This document shows positions 25,692 to 35,603 of a DNA stretch of 48,749 bases, piece by piece (within the stretch, counting starts at the first letter, position 1; each line of letters starts with the position of its first letter). The DNA lies in assembly GCA_030684775.1 (NCBI GenBank), contig JAUXXW010000052.1, forward strand, positions 1 to 48,749, in the 5' to 3' direction. This DNA is from Pseudomonadota bacterium (GTDB lineage Bacteria; Pseudomonadota; Gammaproteobacteria; Burkholderiales; Thiobacillaceae). The translations under genes and the position numbers were made by a program. A model generated the notes under the pieces. It was given only the letters and a program-made list of their open reading frames with translations, was not told the DNA's origin and ran no database searches.

Positions 25692-27116
25692 TTACTCCCG
25701 TCGCCAGGTCGTCCCCTGTGCCCCGTCTTCCAGCACGATGCCGGCGGCTTTGAGTTCGTCGCGGATGGCGTCGGAGCGTTTGAAATCTTTGCCTTTGCGG
25801 GCGGCGAGGCGTTCGTCGATCAGGGCCTGGATGCGTTCGGGAGGGTAGTCGCCAGCGTCACCGGGGCCGGCCTGCATGAAGGCTTCCGGGTCGCGCTGCA
25901 ACAGGCCGAGGACGCCGCCCAGGGCTTTCAGCAGCCCGGCACGGGTGGGGTCGCGGCTCTTGTTCACTTCGGCAGCGAGGTCGAAGAGAACAGCCATGGC
26001 TTCCGGGGTGTTGAAGTCGTCGTCCATCGCGGCGCGGAAACGCGCGGGCAGCGGGTCGTTCCAGTCGATTGCCTCACCAAGCCCCCTCACCCCCGGCCCC
26101 TCTCCCGCCCGCGGGAGAGGGGAGACGGGCACTACGCCGCGCAGCGCGGTGTAGAGCCGGGACAACGCGGCGCGGGCGTCGTCGAGGTGATGGTCCGAGT
26201 AGTTGAGCGGGCTGCGGTAGTGGGCGCGCAGGATGAAGAAGCGCACCACTTCGGCGTCATATTTTTCCAGCACTTCGCGGATGGTGAAGAAGTTGCCCAG
26301 GCTCTTGGACATCTTTTCGTCGTCGACGCGGACGAAACCGTTGTGCAGCCAGTAGTTGACGAATTTGCAGTCATGCGCGCCCTCGGACTGGGCGATTTCG
26401 TTTTCGTGGTGTGGAAACTGCAAATCCTGGCCGCCGCCGTGGATGTCGAAATGCGCGCCGAGGAGGTCGCTGCCCATGACCGAGCATTCGATATGCCAGC
26501 CGGGCCGTCCTTCGCCCCAGGGCGAGGGCCAGGCGGGCTCATTCGGCTTGGCGGCTTTCCACAACACGAAGTCCATTGGATCGCGCTTGTACGGGTCGAT
26601 CTCGACCCGCTCACCGGCGCGCAGGTCTTCCAGTGTCTTGCCGGAGAGCTGGCCGTAAGTCGGGAAGCTGTTCACCGCGTAATAGACATCGCCGTTACTT
26701 GCGGCATAGGCATGATCGCGGTCGATCAGGGTCTGAATCATGGTCAGCATCTTGCCGACATATTCCGTCGCGCGCGGCTCGTGGTCGGGCGGCAGCACGC
26801 TCAAGCGCCGCTCGTCTTCGTGCATGGCATCGATGAAACGTTGGGTGAGCGCGGTGAAGGCTTCGCCGTTATCGAAGGCGCGCTTGATGATCTTGTCGTC
26901 GATGTCGGTGACGTTGCGCACATAGTTCACGTCATAGCCGGAAGCGCGCAGCCAGCGGGTGATCATGTCGAACACCACCAGCACGCGAGCATGGCCGAGG
27001 TGGCAGTAGTCGTACACGGTCATGCCGCAGACATACATGCTCACCTGGCCGGGGGTGATGGGGACGAAGACTTCTTTCTTGCGGGTGAGGGTGTTGTGTA
27101 GGGTTAGTTGGGTCAT
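25692..27116 (-). CDS. cysS: Cysteinyl-tRNA synthetase
   Basis: 474 residues (E. coli 461). The class I HIGH box appears as HLGH in [10 protein letters not shown], and KMSKS as [11 protein letters not shown]. The zinc site is formed by Cys30 in [10 protein letters not shown], the Cys of GWHIECSVM and the HHENE motif. A repeat-derived peptide [13 protein letters not shown] sits at about 333-345 between the catalytic core and the C-terminal helical domain, in frame and absent from typical CysRS. Convergent with rnfE. Confidence 0.96.
   Translation of the reverse strand: MTQLTLHNTLTRKKEVFVPITPGQVSMYVCGMTVYDYCHLGHARVLVVFDMITRWLRASGYDVNYVRNVTDIDDKIIKRAFDNGEAFTALTQRFIDAMHEDERRLSVLPPDHEPRATEYVGKMLTMIQTLIDRDHAYAASNGDVYYAVNSFPTYGQLSGKTLEDLRAGERVEIDPYKRDPMDFVLWKAAKPNEPAWPSPWGEGRPGWHIECSVMGSDLLGAHFDIHGGGQDLQFPHHENEIAQSEGAHDCKFVNYWLHNGFVRVDDEKMSKSLGNFFTIREVLEKYDAEVVRFFILRAHYRSPLNYSDHHLDDARAALSRLYTALRGVVPVSPLPRAGEGPGVRGLGEAIDWNDPLPARFRAAMDDDFNTPEAMAVLFDLAAEVNKSRDPTRAGLLKALGGVLGLLQRDPEAFMQAGPGDAGDYPPERIQALIDERLAARKGKDFKRSDAIRDELKAAGIVLEDGAQGTTWRRE
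26082..26123. repeat. CCTCTCCC-type palindromic element inside cysS
   Basis: CCCCTCTCCCGC and GCGGGAGAGGGG arms flanked by CCCTCACCCCCGG form a hairpin within cysS and encode [13 protein letters not shown] on the minus strand. A related element lies in gloB at 37989-38024. Confidence 0.8.
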
Positions 27117-27153
27117 GGGGATGAATGAGCAGTGGGTGAGGGCCGGTTCGGGT

Positions 27154-27561
27154 CTAGGAAGCCACGGCCCAATTTTCCAGCAATAGACCGGGAACGCGCT
27201 CGAATTCCCGCAGGTTATTGGTCACCAGGGTCAAGCCCTGGCTGCGTGCTTGTGCGGCGATATGGAGGTCATTGACGCCGATGCAGCGCCCTTCCCGTTC
27301 CAGCGCGGCGCGAATGGCGCCGTAATGCCAGGCGGTTTCGCCAGCGTAAGGAAGCACGGCGAGACGACTGAGAAAATCCTCCACCACGACCAGATTGCGT
27401 TCCGGGAACTGGCTTTTTTCCACGCCATGCGCCAATTCCGCCACCGTGATGGCGGACACGGCCATATGCCCCTGGTGGCGGTTGAAGACTTCCAGCAATT
27501 CCAGAGGGCGACGCTTGATCACATAGATGACGATGTTGGTGTCGAGCAGATACTTGAGCAC
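27154..27561 (-). CDS. vapC: VapC-type PIN-domain toxin
   Basis: 135 residues. [19 protein letters not shown] carries the first catalytic Asp, [12 protein letters not shown] the Glu, and [11 protein letters not shown] and [15 protein letters not shown] the remaining active-site region. This wording matches the VapC branch that cleaves initiator tRNA(fMet) in enterics; the substrate here is not proven. Preceded 3 bases upstream by the vapB gene. It starts about 37 bases from the cysS start region on the same strand. Confidence 0.92.
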   Translation of the reverse strand: MLKYLLDTNIVIYVIKRRPLELLEVFNRHQGHMAVSAITVAELAHGVEKSQFPERNLVVVEDFLSRLAVLPYAGETAWHYGAIRAALEREGRCIGVNDLHIAAQARSQGLTLVTNNLREFERVPGLLLENWAVAS

Positions 27562-27564
27562 GGC

Positions 27565-27798
27565 CTACAACGCCTCCCGCGCTTCCTGCTCCTGGCCGGC
27601 GCGTTCGGGCAGGAAGTCGTCGCTCACCTTTCCCGTCTGGAGAAAGAAGCTGTCCCAGGCCCGCTCGGCGGGCGCGATGATGCGTTCCTGTCCCAGCACG
27701 CGAACCTCCACCTTCTTGATGGAATCCGGAAAGCGAGCTTCCGCCGGCAGGCGCACGGCCTGGGTGCGGTTGTTGGTGAATACGGTGCTGGTGGTCAT
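27565..27798 (-). CDS. vapB: VapB-type AbrB-fold antitoxin
   Basis: 77 residues. MTTSTVFTNNRTQAVRLPAEARFP is the swapped-hairpin AbrB-like DNA-binding start. VEVRVLGQERIIAP and DDFLPERAGQEQEAREAL form the toxin-binding tail. It likely represses its own promoter; upstream on the minus strand GTATAT occurs twice with 7 bases between (27813-27831), a candidate operator. GAGG precedes the ATG. Confidence 0.9.
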   Translation of the reverse strand: MTTSTVFTNNRTQAVRLPAEARFPDSIKKVEVRVLGQERIIAPAERAWDSFFLQTGKVSDDFLPERAGQEQEAREAL

Positions 27799-27938
27799 GG
27801 ATGCCTCATGCGATATACGTGCGCAATATACACAGCGCGAGCCGCCCAGTCACGCGCGGGATCAGCCCCCCCAGATCGCCCCCCTGACACCGCCCCCCTC
27901 GTTCCCACGCCGGAGCTTTGGTGCCAGATCGTGCTTGG

Positions 27939-27963
27939 TTCGGCCCGCAAGCGGGCCTCCTAC
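27939..27963. repeat. Single REP unit (GTAG-GAGGCCCGC)
   Basis: On the minus strand GTAGGAGGCCCGCTTGCGGG then CCGAA: a GTAG followed by a GGCCCGC/GCGGGCC hairpin, related to the array at 15474-15553. It lies 5 bases past the glnS stop and could end its transcript. The neighbouring bases 27839-27938 are C-rich and contain no gene. Confidence 0.8.
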
Positions 27964-27967
27964 CAAG

Positions 27968-29641
27968 TTACTTCGTCCAGGAGTCCTTCAGCGTCACCGT
28001 GCGGTTGAACGCCAGGCGTTCGCCGGAGGGGTGGCCGATACGGTGGTCGTAGCGGTCGGCGCAGAAGTAGCCGAGGCGCTCGAACTGGTAGCGGGTTTCC
28101 GGTTCGGCTTGAGCGACGCAGGCTTCGGCCCAGCCGTTCACTACTTTCAGGGAAGCCGGGTTGAGGAATTCCAGGAAGTCGCGGTCTTTGTGGCTGTCCG
28201 GTTCCGCGTCGAGGAACAGGCGGTCATACAGGCGCGCTTCGATCGCCAGGGCGTGGGCGGCGGACAGCCAGTGGATGACGCCCTTCACCTTGCGGCCGAC
28301 GGGGTTCTTGCCCAGGGTTTCGTGGTCGATGGAACAGCGCAATTCGATGACGTTGCCGGCGGCCTCCTTCACCACTTCTTCGCACTTGATGACGTAGGAG
28401 TAGCGCAGGCGCACTTCGCCGCCGGGGGTGAGACGCTGCCAGCCGGCGGGCGGGTTTTCGGAAAAATCGTCTTGCTCGATCCAGATTTCGCGGCTGATCG
28501 GCACTTCGCGCTCGCCGAATTCCGGATGGTTGGGGTGGAAGCCGGCGCTACGCGCGGCGGTCACGCCTTCCTGATAGTTGCTCAGCACGACCTTGAGCGG
28601 GTTGAGCACGGCCATCACGCGCGGCACACGGGCTTCCAGGTCTTCGCGGATGCAGCCTTCCAGCACGGCCATGTCGATCACGTTGTCGCTCTTGGAGATG
28701 CCGATGCGGCGGGCGAATTCGCGGATGCCGGCGGGGGTGTAGCCGCGCCGACGCATGCCGTGGATGGTGGGCATACGTGGATCGTCCCAACCATCGACAT
28801 GGTTTTGCGTCACCAACTGGTTGAGCTTTCTCTTGCTGGTAACGGTGTAGTGCAGTTCCAGGCGCGAGAACTCGATCTGGCGCGGGTGCGCAGGCACCGA
28901 GAGTTGATCCAGCACCCAGTCGTAGAGCGGGCGGTGATCTTCGAATTCCAGAGTGCACAGGGAATGGGTGATGCGCTCCAGTGCGTCCGAAATACAGTGG
29001 GTGTAGTCGTACATCGGGTAGATGCACCACGCATCGCCGGTGCGGATGTGGTGCGCGCGCTTGATCCGGTAGATCACCGGGTCGCGCATGTTGATATTGG
29101 GGCTGGCCATGTCGATCTTGGCGCGCAGGGTGCGTGAGCCATCGGCGAATTCGCCCGCCTTCATGCGCCGGAACAGGTCGAGGTTTTCCGCCGGGGTACG
29201 GCTGCGACAGGGGCTTGCCCGCCCCGGCTGGGTCAGGGTGCCGCGATATTCGCGCATTTCCTCGGGCGTCAGGTCATCGACATAGGCCAGGCCCTTGCCG
29301 ATCAATTCTTCCGCGTAGTCATACAGCGCCTGGAAATAATCGGAGGCCCAGCGCACACCCTCGTTCCACTCGAAGCCGAGCCAGCGCACGTCTTCCTGGA
29401 TGGCGTTGGCGTATTCCTTGGTCTCTTTTTCCGGGTTGGTGTCGTCGAAGCGCAGGTTGCAGGTGCCCTGGTAATCAAGGGCCAGGCCGAAGTTCAGGCA
29501 GATCGACTTGGCGTGGCCGATGTGCAAATAGCCATTGGGTTCGGGTGGGAAGCGGGTAGCGATGGCGGCATGTTTGCCGCTGGCCAGATCGGCTTCGATG
29601 ATGGAACGGATGAAATGCTGAACCGGTGCGGGATCGCTCAT
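27968..29641 (-). CDS. glnS: Glutaminyl-tRNA synthetase
   Basis: 557 residues from ATG 29641 (E. coli 554). Class I motifs are [14 protein letters not shown] near residue 33 and the KMSKS equivalent [56 protein letters not shown] and the C-terminal anticodon-binding beta-barrels are all present. The start is fixed by the family N-terminus [23 protein letters not shown]. It is divergent from the TPR gene. Confidence 0.97.
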   Translation of the reverse strand: MSDPAPVQHFIRSIIEADLASGKHAAIATRFPPEPNGYLHIGHAKSICLNFGLALDYQGTCNLRFDDTNPEKETKEYANAIQEDVRWLGFEWNEGVRWASDYFQALYDYAEELIGKGLAYVDDLTPEEMREYRGTLTQPGRASPCRSRTPAENLDLFRRMKAGEFADGSRTLRAKIDMASPNINMRDPVIYRIKRAHHIRTGDAWCIYPMYDYTHCISDALERITHSLCTLEFEDHRPLYDWVLDQLSVPAHPRQIEFSRLELHYTVTSKRKLNQLVTQNHVDGWDDPRMPTIHGMRRRGYTPAGIREFARRIGISKSDNVIDMAVLEGCIREDLEARVPRVMAVLNPLKVVLSNYQEGVTAARSAGFHPNHPEFGEREVPISREIWIEQDDFSENPPAGWQRLTPGGEVRLRYSYVIKCEEVVKEAAGNVIELRCSIDHETLGKNPVGRKVKGVIHWLSAAHALAIEARLYDRLFLDAEPDSHKDRDFLEFLNPASLKVVNGWAEACVAQAEPETRYQFERLGYFCADRYDHRIGHPSGERLAFNRTVTLKDSWTK

Positions 29642-29678
29642 GGCTTGATCGGAAGGGGGGAAAGGCGGGGGAGGAGTT

Positions 29679-29706
29679 TTGAAATGTGCCCTGCGGGGGC
29701 TAGAAT
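29679..29706 (+). promoter_or_regulatory. Sigma-70 promoter for the TPR/transpeptidase operon
   Basis: TTGAAA, a 16-base spacer and TAGAAT. It would start transcription near 29713, about 50 bases before ATG 29764. Confidence 0.6.
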
Positions 29707-29763
29707 TCGCGCGGTCTGGAGGCTCTCTCCACCACCTGCAAAACCGCGAAAAGCTTAGCACAC

Positions 29764-30783
29764 ATGGTCACATCCCGTTTCTCCCGCGTCTTACCCATCG
29801 CCATCCTTTTTGCCTGGCTTCCCGCCGCTGCCGCGCCCAATGTCCAGGACGCCAACCAGGCTTTCCGGCAAGGCAACAATCCCGCCGCGCTGGAGAAGGT
29901 CAACTCCTTCCTGGCGGCCAATCCGAAAGATGCCCAGGGGCGTTTCCTCAAGGGTCTGATCCTCACCGAACTGAATCGCTACAACGACGCGGTGAAGGTC
30001 TTTTCCGACCTCACCGAGGATTACCCGGAATTGCCCGAGCCCTACAACAACCTGGCCGTGCTCTATGCCGCGCAGGCCCAGTACGACCGCGCCAAGAACA
30101 GCCTGGAAATGGCCATCCGCACGCATCCCAGCTATGCCACCGCGCATGAAAACCTGGGCGACATCTACGCCAAGATGGCCTCGCAGTCCTACGACAAGGC
30201 CTTGCAACTGGACAAGTCGAACACTTCGGCGCTGACCAAGCTGGCGATGATCCGCGACCTGTTCAGCCCGGCACAGATGCTGGATGCGGGCAAGAGCAAG
30301 GCGCCCGCCAAGGCCGGCGCCGCGAAAACCGGCCAACTCGCGCAGGCCGCCGCCGCACCCGTCAAAGTCGAAGAGGCCGCCAAACCTCAGGCCGTACCGG
30401 TCGAGACGGGCAAGCCCGCTGAAGTGGCCGCCGTGGCCGCCGTGGCAATTGACCCCAGCGCGGAGATCGAACGCACCGTCCATGCCTGGGCCGAGGCATG
30501 GAGCCAGCGTGATCCCGAAGCCTACCTGGCCTTCTACGGCAAGGATTTCAAGGTACCGGGCGGCGGTGATCGCGCGGAATGGGAAACCGAGCGAAAAACC
30601 CGAGTCACCCGCCCTGAATTCATCAAGGTGGACCTGGACCGAATCAGGATCAACCTGCAAGGTGACTCCGCCAGAGTCAGTTTCACCCAGAGCTACACCT
30701 CCAACACCTATAAAGACAAGGGCAAGAAAACCCTGATCCTGGAAAAACAGGATGACGCCTGGAAAATCGTCGAGGAGCGTTGA
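29764..30783 (+). CDS. Secreted TPR protein with C-terminal NTF2-like domain
   Basis: 339 residues. Signal peptide ([17 protein letters not shown]), then three to four TPR units (about 27-165), a Pro/Ala/Lys-rich linker (165-225) and a C-terminal domain (about 235-339) starting [20 protein letters not shown] and ending [17 protein letters not shown]. This last part is NTF2/SnoaL-like, of the kind named Cds6 when joined to L,D-transpeptidases. The next gene has a related domain at its C-terminus. The stop overlaps the beginning of that gene's leader, indicating an operon. Function is probably periplasmic, in cell-wall remodelling. Confidence 0.82.
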   Translation: MVTSRFSRVLPIAILFAWLPAAAAPNVQDANQAFRQGNNPAALEKVNSFLAANPKDAQGRFLKGLILTELNRYNDAVKVFSDLTEDYPELPEPYNNLAVLYAAQAQYDRAKNSLEMAIRTHPSYATAHENLGDIYAKMASQSYDKALQLDKSNTSALTKLAMIRDLFSPAQMLDAGKSKAPAKAGAAKTGQLAQAAAAPVKVEEAAKPQAVPVETGKPAEVAAVAAVAIDPSAEIERTVHAWAEAWSQRDPEAYLAFYGKDFKVPGGGDRAEWETERKTRVTRPEFIKVDLDRIRINLQGDSARVSFTQSYTSNTYKDKGKKTLILEKQDDAWKIVEER

Positions 30784-30788
30784 AGCAC

Positions 30789-32042
30789 ATGGGCAAATGG
30801 CTATCCACTCTCGCGCTGGTTCTGCTGACCGGACTGCCCGGTCTGGCCGGAGCCAACAGCGAGTTGCCCATCCTGGTGGCCAGCGCGGATACGACGCGCT
30901 ATCTGCCCTCACCCGATGGTCTGATCGCCAAAACGCTCCAGGACATCCGCAGCAATCGCCTCGATGAGGCCTTGCGGGAAGTCAACCGGGTCATCTCGCT
31001 GCGCCCCGATTTCAAGCTTGCCCACCTGATTAAGGGCGATCTGCTGATGGCGCGCTCGCGCCCGCTTTCCGGCATCGGCACGATGACGTCCCGCTCGGCG
31101 ACTTCCGCGCAATCGCTGTCCGATCTGCGCGATGAAGCGCGCGTGCGCCTGCTGCGTTATATCGACCAGCCCGACCCGGCACTCTTGCCCCGCCAGATAC
31201 TGCAACTCGCGTCCGGGCAGAAATACGCCCTCCTCGCCGATGCCTCGCGCGCGCGCCTCTATCTGTTCGAGAACGTGGATGGCGAACCGCGCCTGAAGGC
31301 CGATTACTACATGACCATCGGCAAGAACGGCACCGACAAGCGCGTGGAAGGCGACAAGCGCACGCCGATGGGCATCTATCAAATCGCCAAGCAACTGCCC
31401 AGCAAAGGCCTCGCCGACCTCTATGGCGCGGGCGCCTTTCCGCTGGATTACCCGAACGAATGGGATCGCACCCAGCGGCGCGGCGGCCACGGCATCTGGC
31501 TGCACGGCGTGCCTTCCGACACTTATAGCCGCCCTCCCCGCTCCAGCGACGGCTGCGTGGTGGTGACCAATCCCGATCTAAAGGAACTCAGCCGCTGGGT
31601 GCAGCCCGGCGCCACGCCGGTCGTGCTGGCCGAACGCACCGACTGGATCGACCGCGACGCCTGGGAACAGGCCAGAAACGACCTGCTGGCGCAACTCCAG
31701 TCCTGGCAAGCAAGCTGGCAGGAACGCGAAGCGGATCGTTTCCTGGGCCATTACGCCAGTGACTTCCTGAATGGCGAAGGCCGCGCCTGGTCGGAAAACA
31801 AACGCCGCAACATCACCGACAAAGCCTGGATCAAGGTGGGACTGGAAGATGTCGGCCTGTTCCTTTATCCAGGCACTGAAGACGGCAAACCCATGGCCTA
31901 TGCCGAATTCACCCAGCGCTACAGCAGCGACCGCCTTTCCAGCGTCAGCCGCAAACGCCTGTATTGGCAACAGGACGCTGGCCATTGGCGCATCGTCATG
32001 GAAAGAACCTCGGAATTACCCACCCGACTCGCGCAACGCTGA
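30789..32042 (+). CDS. L,D-transpeptidase (YkuD) with TPR-like and NTF2-like domains
   Basis: 417 residues from ATG 30789, which follows GAGGAG by 11 bases (a TTG at 30780 is the other possible start). Signal peptide, a helical TPR-like segment (about 45-120), then the YkuD catalytic domain (about 145-285) with GTDKRVEGDKRTPMGIY and the active-site stretch HGIWLHGVPSDTYSRPPRSSDGCVVV, containing the catalytic Cys of SDGC. A C-terminal NTF2-like domain (about 300-405) resembles that of the preceding protein. Such enzymes make 3-3 crosslinks or attach proteins to peptidoglycan in the periplasm. Confidence 0.9.
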   Translation: MGKWLSTLALVLLTGLPGLAGANSELPILVASADTTRYLPSPDGLIAKTLQDIRSNRLDEALREVNRVISLRPDFKLAHLIKGDLLMARSRPLSGIGTMTSRSATSAQSLSDLRDEARVRLLRYIDQPDPALLPRQILQLASGQKYALLADASRARLYLFENVDGEPRLKADYYMTIGKNGTDKRVEGDKRTPMGIYQIAKQLPSKGLADLYGAGAFPLDYPNEWDRTQRRGGHGIWLHGVPSDTYSRPPRSSDGCVVVTNPDLKELSRWVQPGATPVVLAERTDWIDRDAWEQARNDLLAQLQSWQASWQEREADRFLGHYASDFLNGEGRAWSENKRRNITDKAWIKVGLEDVGLFLYPGTEDGKPMAYAEFTQRYSSDRLSSVSRKRLYWQQDAGHWRIVMERTSELPTRLAQR

Positions 32043-32046
32043 CCCT

Positions 32047-32655
32047 ATGCTGACCCTGACCCGCATCATCCTGGCTTTTTGCCTGCTCTCTTTTACCGCC
32101 GTGAGCTTCGCGGCAACGAAATCCACCTCCTCCAAGAAACCCAAACGAGCCCACACCATGATCAAACTGCAAACCAACTTCGGCCCCATCACCCTGGAAC
32201 TGGACGCAAAAGCCGCCCCCGAGACGGTCGCCAACTTCGTGCAATACGTGCGCGACGGCCACTACAACGGCACTATTTTTCACCGTGTGATCGACGGATT
32301 CATGATCCAGGGCGGCGGCTTCACCGCCGACATGGAACAGAAAGACACCCGCGCGCCAATCAAGAACGAAGCCGACAACGGCCTCAAGAACGTCGCCTAC
32401 AGCATCGCCATGGCGCGCACCCCCAACCCCGATTCCGCCAGCAGCCAGTTCTTCATCAACCTCTCGAACAACGAATTCCTCAACTTCCGCGAGCCTTCCG
32501 CCCAGGGCTACGGCTATTGCGTGTTCGGCCGCGTCAGCGAAGGCCAGGACACCGTCGACCGCATCCGCAAGGTTCGCACCGGCATGCGCGCCGGCCACCA
32601 GGATGTGCCGGTGGACAACGTCATCATCGAATCGGCCGAGGTTGTGGAGGGCTGA
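32047..32655 (+). CDS. Cyclophilin-type peptidyl-prolyl isomerase, exported
   Basis: 202 residues from ATG 32047. A signal peptide (MLTLTRIILAFCLLSFTAVSFAA) precedes a PpiB-like cyclophilin domain: MIKLQTNFGPITLELD, FHRVIDGFMIQGGGF, MARTPNPDSASSQFFINL and FGRVSEGQDTVDRI. The conserved Arg of FHRV, Gln-Gly-Gly and FFIN are intact. An internal ATG at 32158 would give a cytosolic form of the usual 165 residues. The longer start is preferred because of the signal peptide and close packing behind the transpeptidase, but either or both may be used. Confidence 0.9.
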   Translation: MLTLTRIILAFCLLSFTAVSFAATKSTSSKKPKRAHTMIKLQTNFGPITLELDAKAAPETVANFVQYVRDGHYNGTIFHRVIDGFMIQGGGFTADMEQKDTRAPIKNEADNGLKNVAYSIAMARTPNPDSASSQFFINLSNNEFLNFREPSAQGYGYCVFGRVSEGQDTVDRIRKVRTGMRAGHQDVPVDNVIIESAEVVEG

Positions 32656-32663
32656 ACACCGCC

Positions 32664-33401
32664 ATGTCACAAGTGGCTTCGGCCACCCTGTTTCTTTCCG
32701 ATCTACACCTCACCCCGGAACGCCCCGGCCCCGCCGAGTCGTTCCGGCGCTTTCTCGACCAGAAAGCGATCCACGCCGAAGCCCTCTACCTCCTGGGCGA
32801 TCTGTTCGAGGCCTGGGTGGGTGACGATGACCTTGCCCTGCCCTTCCACACCGAGATCGCCGCGGACCTGAAGCGGGTCTCGAAGAGCGGCGTCCCCGTC
32901 TACTTCCTGCCCGGCAACCGCGACTTCCTCGTCGGCCCCGATCTGGCCCGCGCCGCCGGCCTGATCCTGCTGGAAGACCCTACCCTCATCGACCTGTATG
33001 GCACCGCCACCCTGCTCGCGCATGGCGACGCCTGGTGCACGGACGATGCGCACTATCAGGCGTTGCGCGCACAGATACGGGAACCGGCCTGGCGCGCCGA
33101 CTTCCTCGACAAACCCCTGGCGGAGCGCCACGCCATCGCCTCCGCCCTGCGTGAGCGCAGCGAACTGGCCAAGGCCGGAAAACGCCCGGAAATCATGGAT
33201 GTAAACCCGGAGGCGATTGCAGCGGCATTCCGCCGGCATGGCGTCAGCCGTATCATCCACGGCCACACCCACCGACCCGCGCGCCATAGCCACAACATCG
33301 ATGGCCACCCTCGCGAGCGTTGGGTGCTGCCGGACTGGTACGATCTGTCCGGTGGCTATCTCGCTTGTGATGACACGGGTTGCCATGCCGAGGCGTGGTA
33401 A
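32664..33401 (+). CDS. lpxH: UDP-2,3-diacylglucosamine diphosphatase LpxH
   Basis: 245 residues (E. coli 240). A calcineurin-like metallophosphoesterase with LFLSDLHL, YLLGDLFEAWVGDD, LPGNRDFLVG, LAHGDAWCTDD and IIHGHTHRPARH, the complete set of metal ligands. It makes lipid X in lipid A synthesis. EAWVGDD and the lid region AKAGKRPEIMDVNPEAI distinguish LpxH from other phosphoesterases. It lies 8 bases after the cyclophilin gene, as in many proteobacteria where ppiB and lpxH are adjacent. Confidence 0.95.
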   Translation: MSQVASATLFLSDLHLTPERPGPAESFRRFLDQKAIHAEALYLLGDLFEAWVGDDDLALPFHTEIAADLKRVSKSGVPVYFLPGNRDFLVGPDLARAAGLILLEDPTLIDLYGTATLLAHGDAWCTDDAHYQALRAQIREPAWRADFLDKPLAERHAIASALRERSELAKAGKRPEIMDVNPEAIAAAFRRHGVSRIIHGHTHRPARHSHNIDGHPRERWVLPDWYDLSGGYLACDDTGCHAEAW

Positions 33402-33565
33402 CCACTGTGTGGCGACAATGCCCCTTTGTTGCAATATCCCTTGAGGCAAATCAACAACATGGGGAACCCATACAGCCCAGACGGGTCATCTTGAGGCACT
33501 ATGTCCGACTTACTCCGACAGCAGTCGATAACGCGTCGGGCAACCGATTTTTCAAGGACGGCCAC

Positions 33566-34645
33566 ATGAAAGCATTACCTCAACTCCTGAGCGGCCTACT
33601 CATCGCCTCCGTAGCGTTACTAAACAGTAGCGCGGCCTTGAGCAGCGATGCGCGTTCTAACGAAGAACTGACCAAGTCCTCAGCCGGCACCACCCACAAG
33701 CAAGCCAAGAAATCGCTCAGAAGAGCGAAAACCGCGCAGAAAAAGACCAGGAAATATCACAGCCAGGCAAAACCAGTCGCCCAGGCACCCGCCGGCGTAG
33801 AACTACCGGTCGTTGCCGAGAATGCCTATCTGCCCAGCTCGACCGCCCCCGTCGTCGCGAAAGCGAATATGCCCGCCGCGGCCACCGCCATCACCACCCC
33901 CATCACGGTCGTCACCCCGCCAGTAGTAGCCGCCGCCAGCGTGGCGACGGCCGGCGCACAAGATTCCGATACGCCCAAGGCGACAACCGCCACGCCGACC
34001 GCTCCGTTGGTCTTGGCCAAATCACTGACGCTGACGTCCACCGTGGCCGGCGTCCCGGCCGTTGCCCAGACAGCCCCGGTGGTCGCTCAGAAGGCCCCAT
34101 CCAGCAACCCCTGGAATACCGGGGGCGCCGCCGGCGCACAAGCTCAATCGCGGAAGGCCGACACGATCATCGCGAGATCACAAAACCCCTACCTGGCCTA
34201 CAACGCGGCCTACAACACGACCTACAGCCAGCCGTTTACCGCATTCAACCCGGTCGAAAGTCTTAGCCTGCTGTTGAGTGGCCTGATGTTTTCCCTGCCC
34301 TCGCTGCCTTCGGCCAGCCAGCCCGGCCTGGCGTCATTCAATCAAACACCCGCCACGCCCAACGCGGCGGCGGCCGCCGATCTTGGCCAGATGTTCAACA
34401 GTTTGAGGGATTTCCTGCCCGCCCCCCACCTGCCTTCACCGGACATAGACATCCTCCCGAGCATCACGAAGGTCTATCCGACCGGTGAAAGGCCACTGTA
34501 TGTTCTGACGTTCAAATGCCCCACCGAACTGGTCGGCATCACCCCGCCTCCGACCAAAGCGCTGCGTTGGCTGATCTCCAGTGGCATGGAAGCCGTCAAC
34601 AGCACCAATCTGCTCTCCTTCAGCATGCAGCAGGTTTGCCAGTAA
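33566..34645 (+). CDS. Secreted low-complexity protein, unknown
   Basis: 359 residues from ATG 33566 (AAGGA upstream). Signal peptide (MKALPQLLSGLLIASVALLN, cut near SSAALSSDA), a basic Lys/Arg-rich patch (about 45-75) and a long Ala/Thr/Val/Pro-rich region (80-220). A more ordered end has repeated Tyr/Asn (NPYLAYNAAYNTTYSQPFTAFNPVESLSLLLSG) and a C-terminal segment with two Cys (LTFKCPTELVG and MQQVCQ). I do not recognise it. Envelope- or surface-attached is the best guess. The 164 bases upstream contain no gene. Confidence 0.7.
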   Translation: MKALPQLLSGLLIASVALLNSSAALSSDARSNEELTKSSAGTTHKQAKKSLRRAKTAQKKTRKYHSQAKPVAQAPAGVELPVVAENAYLPSSTAPVVAKANMPAAATAITTPITVVTPPVVAAASVATAGAQDSDTPKATTATPTAPLVLAKSLTLTSTVAGVPAVAQTAPVVAQKAPSSNPWNTGGAAGAQAQSRKADTIIARSQNPYLAYNAAYNTTYSQPFTAFNPVESLSLLLSGLMFSLPSLPSASQPGLASFNQTPATPNAAAAADLGQMFNSLRDFLPAPHLPSPDIDILPSITKVYPTGERPLYVLTFKCPTELVGITPPPTKALRWLISSGMEAVNSTNLLSFSMQQVCQ

Positions 34646-34818
34646 CGCCGTCCGCACCTCAATACCGGGTATCGCGAAGTGTCGTTTCCAGGTTGAACCA
34701 GGTGTTCGACGCAAGCATGTTCGAAGTCCATTCACCCTGAGTTTGCCTCGGGGGGAATGTGGGCTTCGGCGGCATCAGGCCGAACGCATTTCGCCCGGTT
34801 GCCGCCGTGATGGCCGGT

Positions 34819-35298
34819 CTATTCGGAATTGCGCGCAATCTCCCGCAACAGCCCTTCCGCCGCGTCTTCCACCATATCCAACACCTGCTCGAACCCTTTG
34901 CCGCCACCGTAGTACGGGTCCGGCACATTGAGGTTGGGAAAACGGCCGCTGAACGCCAGATAGAGCCTCACCTTGTGCTTGAACTGCTCCGGGCAACGCT
35001 GCAGCAGGTTGTGCAGGTTGTCACGATCCATCGCCAGTACATAGTCGAACGATGCGAAATCCTGGTCACTGACCTGGCGCCCACGTAGCGAGGAGAGATC
35101 GTAGCCGCGGCTCAGCGCGGTTTTCCGCGCGCGCGGATCCGGCGCGCTGCCGACGTGATAGCCATGGGTGCCGGCGGAATCGATGTCGATCTGTTTCTCC
35201 AAACCCGCTTTTTTAACTTTGTCGCGAAATACGCCTTCCGCAGTGGGTGATCGGCAGATATTGCCCATGCAGACAAACAACACGCTGGTCTTGCTCAT
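34819..35298 (-). CDS. Low-molecular-weight protein tyrosine phosphatase
   Basis: 159 residues. The P-loop CMGNICRSP (Cys10 to Arg16) is close to the N-terminus, and the general-acid Asp lies in VPDPYYGGGKGF near residue 125. DSAGTHGYHVGSAPDPRA and FDYVLAMDRDNLHNL complete the family pattern. It dephosphorylates phosphotyrosine; in bacteria often the partner of a polysaccharide tyrosine kinase, but none is here. The stretch 34646-34818 between it and the secreted protein is without a gene. Confidence 0.93.
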   Translation of the reverse strand: MSKTSVLFVCMGNICRSPTAEGVFRDKVKKAGLEKQIDIDSAGTHGYHVGSAPDPRARKTALSRGYDLSSLRGRQVSDQDFASFDYVLAMDRDNLHNLLQRCPEQFKHKVRLYLAFSGRFPNLNVPDPYYGGGKGFEQVLDMVEDAAEGLLREIARNSE

Positions 35299-35360
35299 AT
35301 GTCTTTCGGTAGGTTGAACGAAGGTGCTGGATTATCCTGGAAACCTCAGTTGACCGCTCC

Positions 35361-35603
35361 TTAGCCCTCGTGAGGCCGCATGGATGCTGGCGTTATCGCC
35401 TCCGATGGCGCCCACCAATCGGGTGATGCCGCTACGCGGTCGATCACGCTGATGGCGTTTGGGGCATCCTGGATGGGTTGCGCCAGACGGCTGGCGGTCA
35501 GCACCACGGGTACTTCACCGATGAAATCGGCTTCACTCAGCTCCTTTGCCGCGCAGGGAACCGCCACGAGAACGGCAAATAGTGGAAATAGCGGCTTCAC
35601 CAT
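35361..35603 (-). pseudogene. TonB-dependent receptor, 5' remnant
   Basis: 80 codons beginning ATGGTGAAG, overlapping the dnaQ stop by 7 bases. The protein has a signal peptide (MVKPLFPLFAVLVAVPCAA) and then the start of a plug domain, ADFIGEVPVVLTASRLAQPI followed by QDAPNAISVIDR, the classic opening of BtuB/FepA-like receptors. After VIDR the similarity stops abruptly; 24 unrelated codons follow to a TAA. A full receptor is 600-750 residues, so this is a deletion remnant. It was probably co-transcribed with rnhA-dnaQ. Confidence 0.8.

Noticed and set aside
27837-27938. Promoter or small gene between vapB and glnS
   Set aside because: The stretch is C-rich with homopolymer runs and no open frame of note; it looks like decayed repeat sequence.
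27527-29137. Plus-strand frame of 536 codons
   Set aside because: Antisense to vapB and glnS; His/Gly/Ala-rich and without family features.
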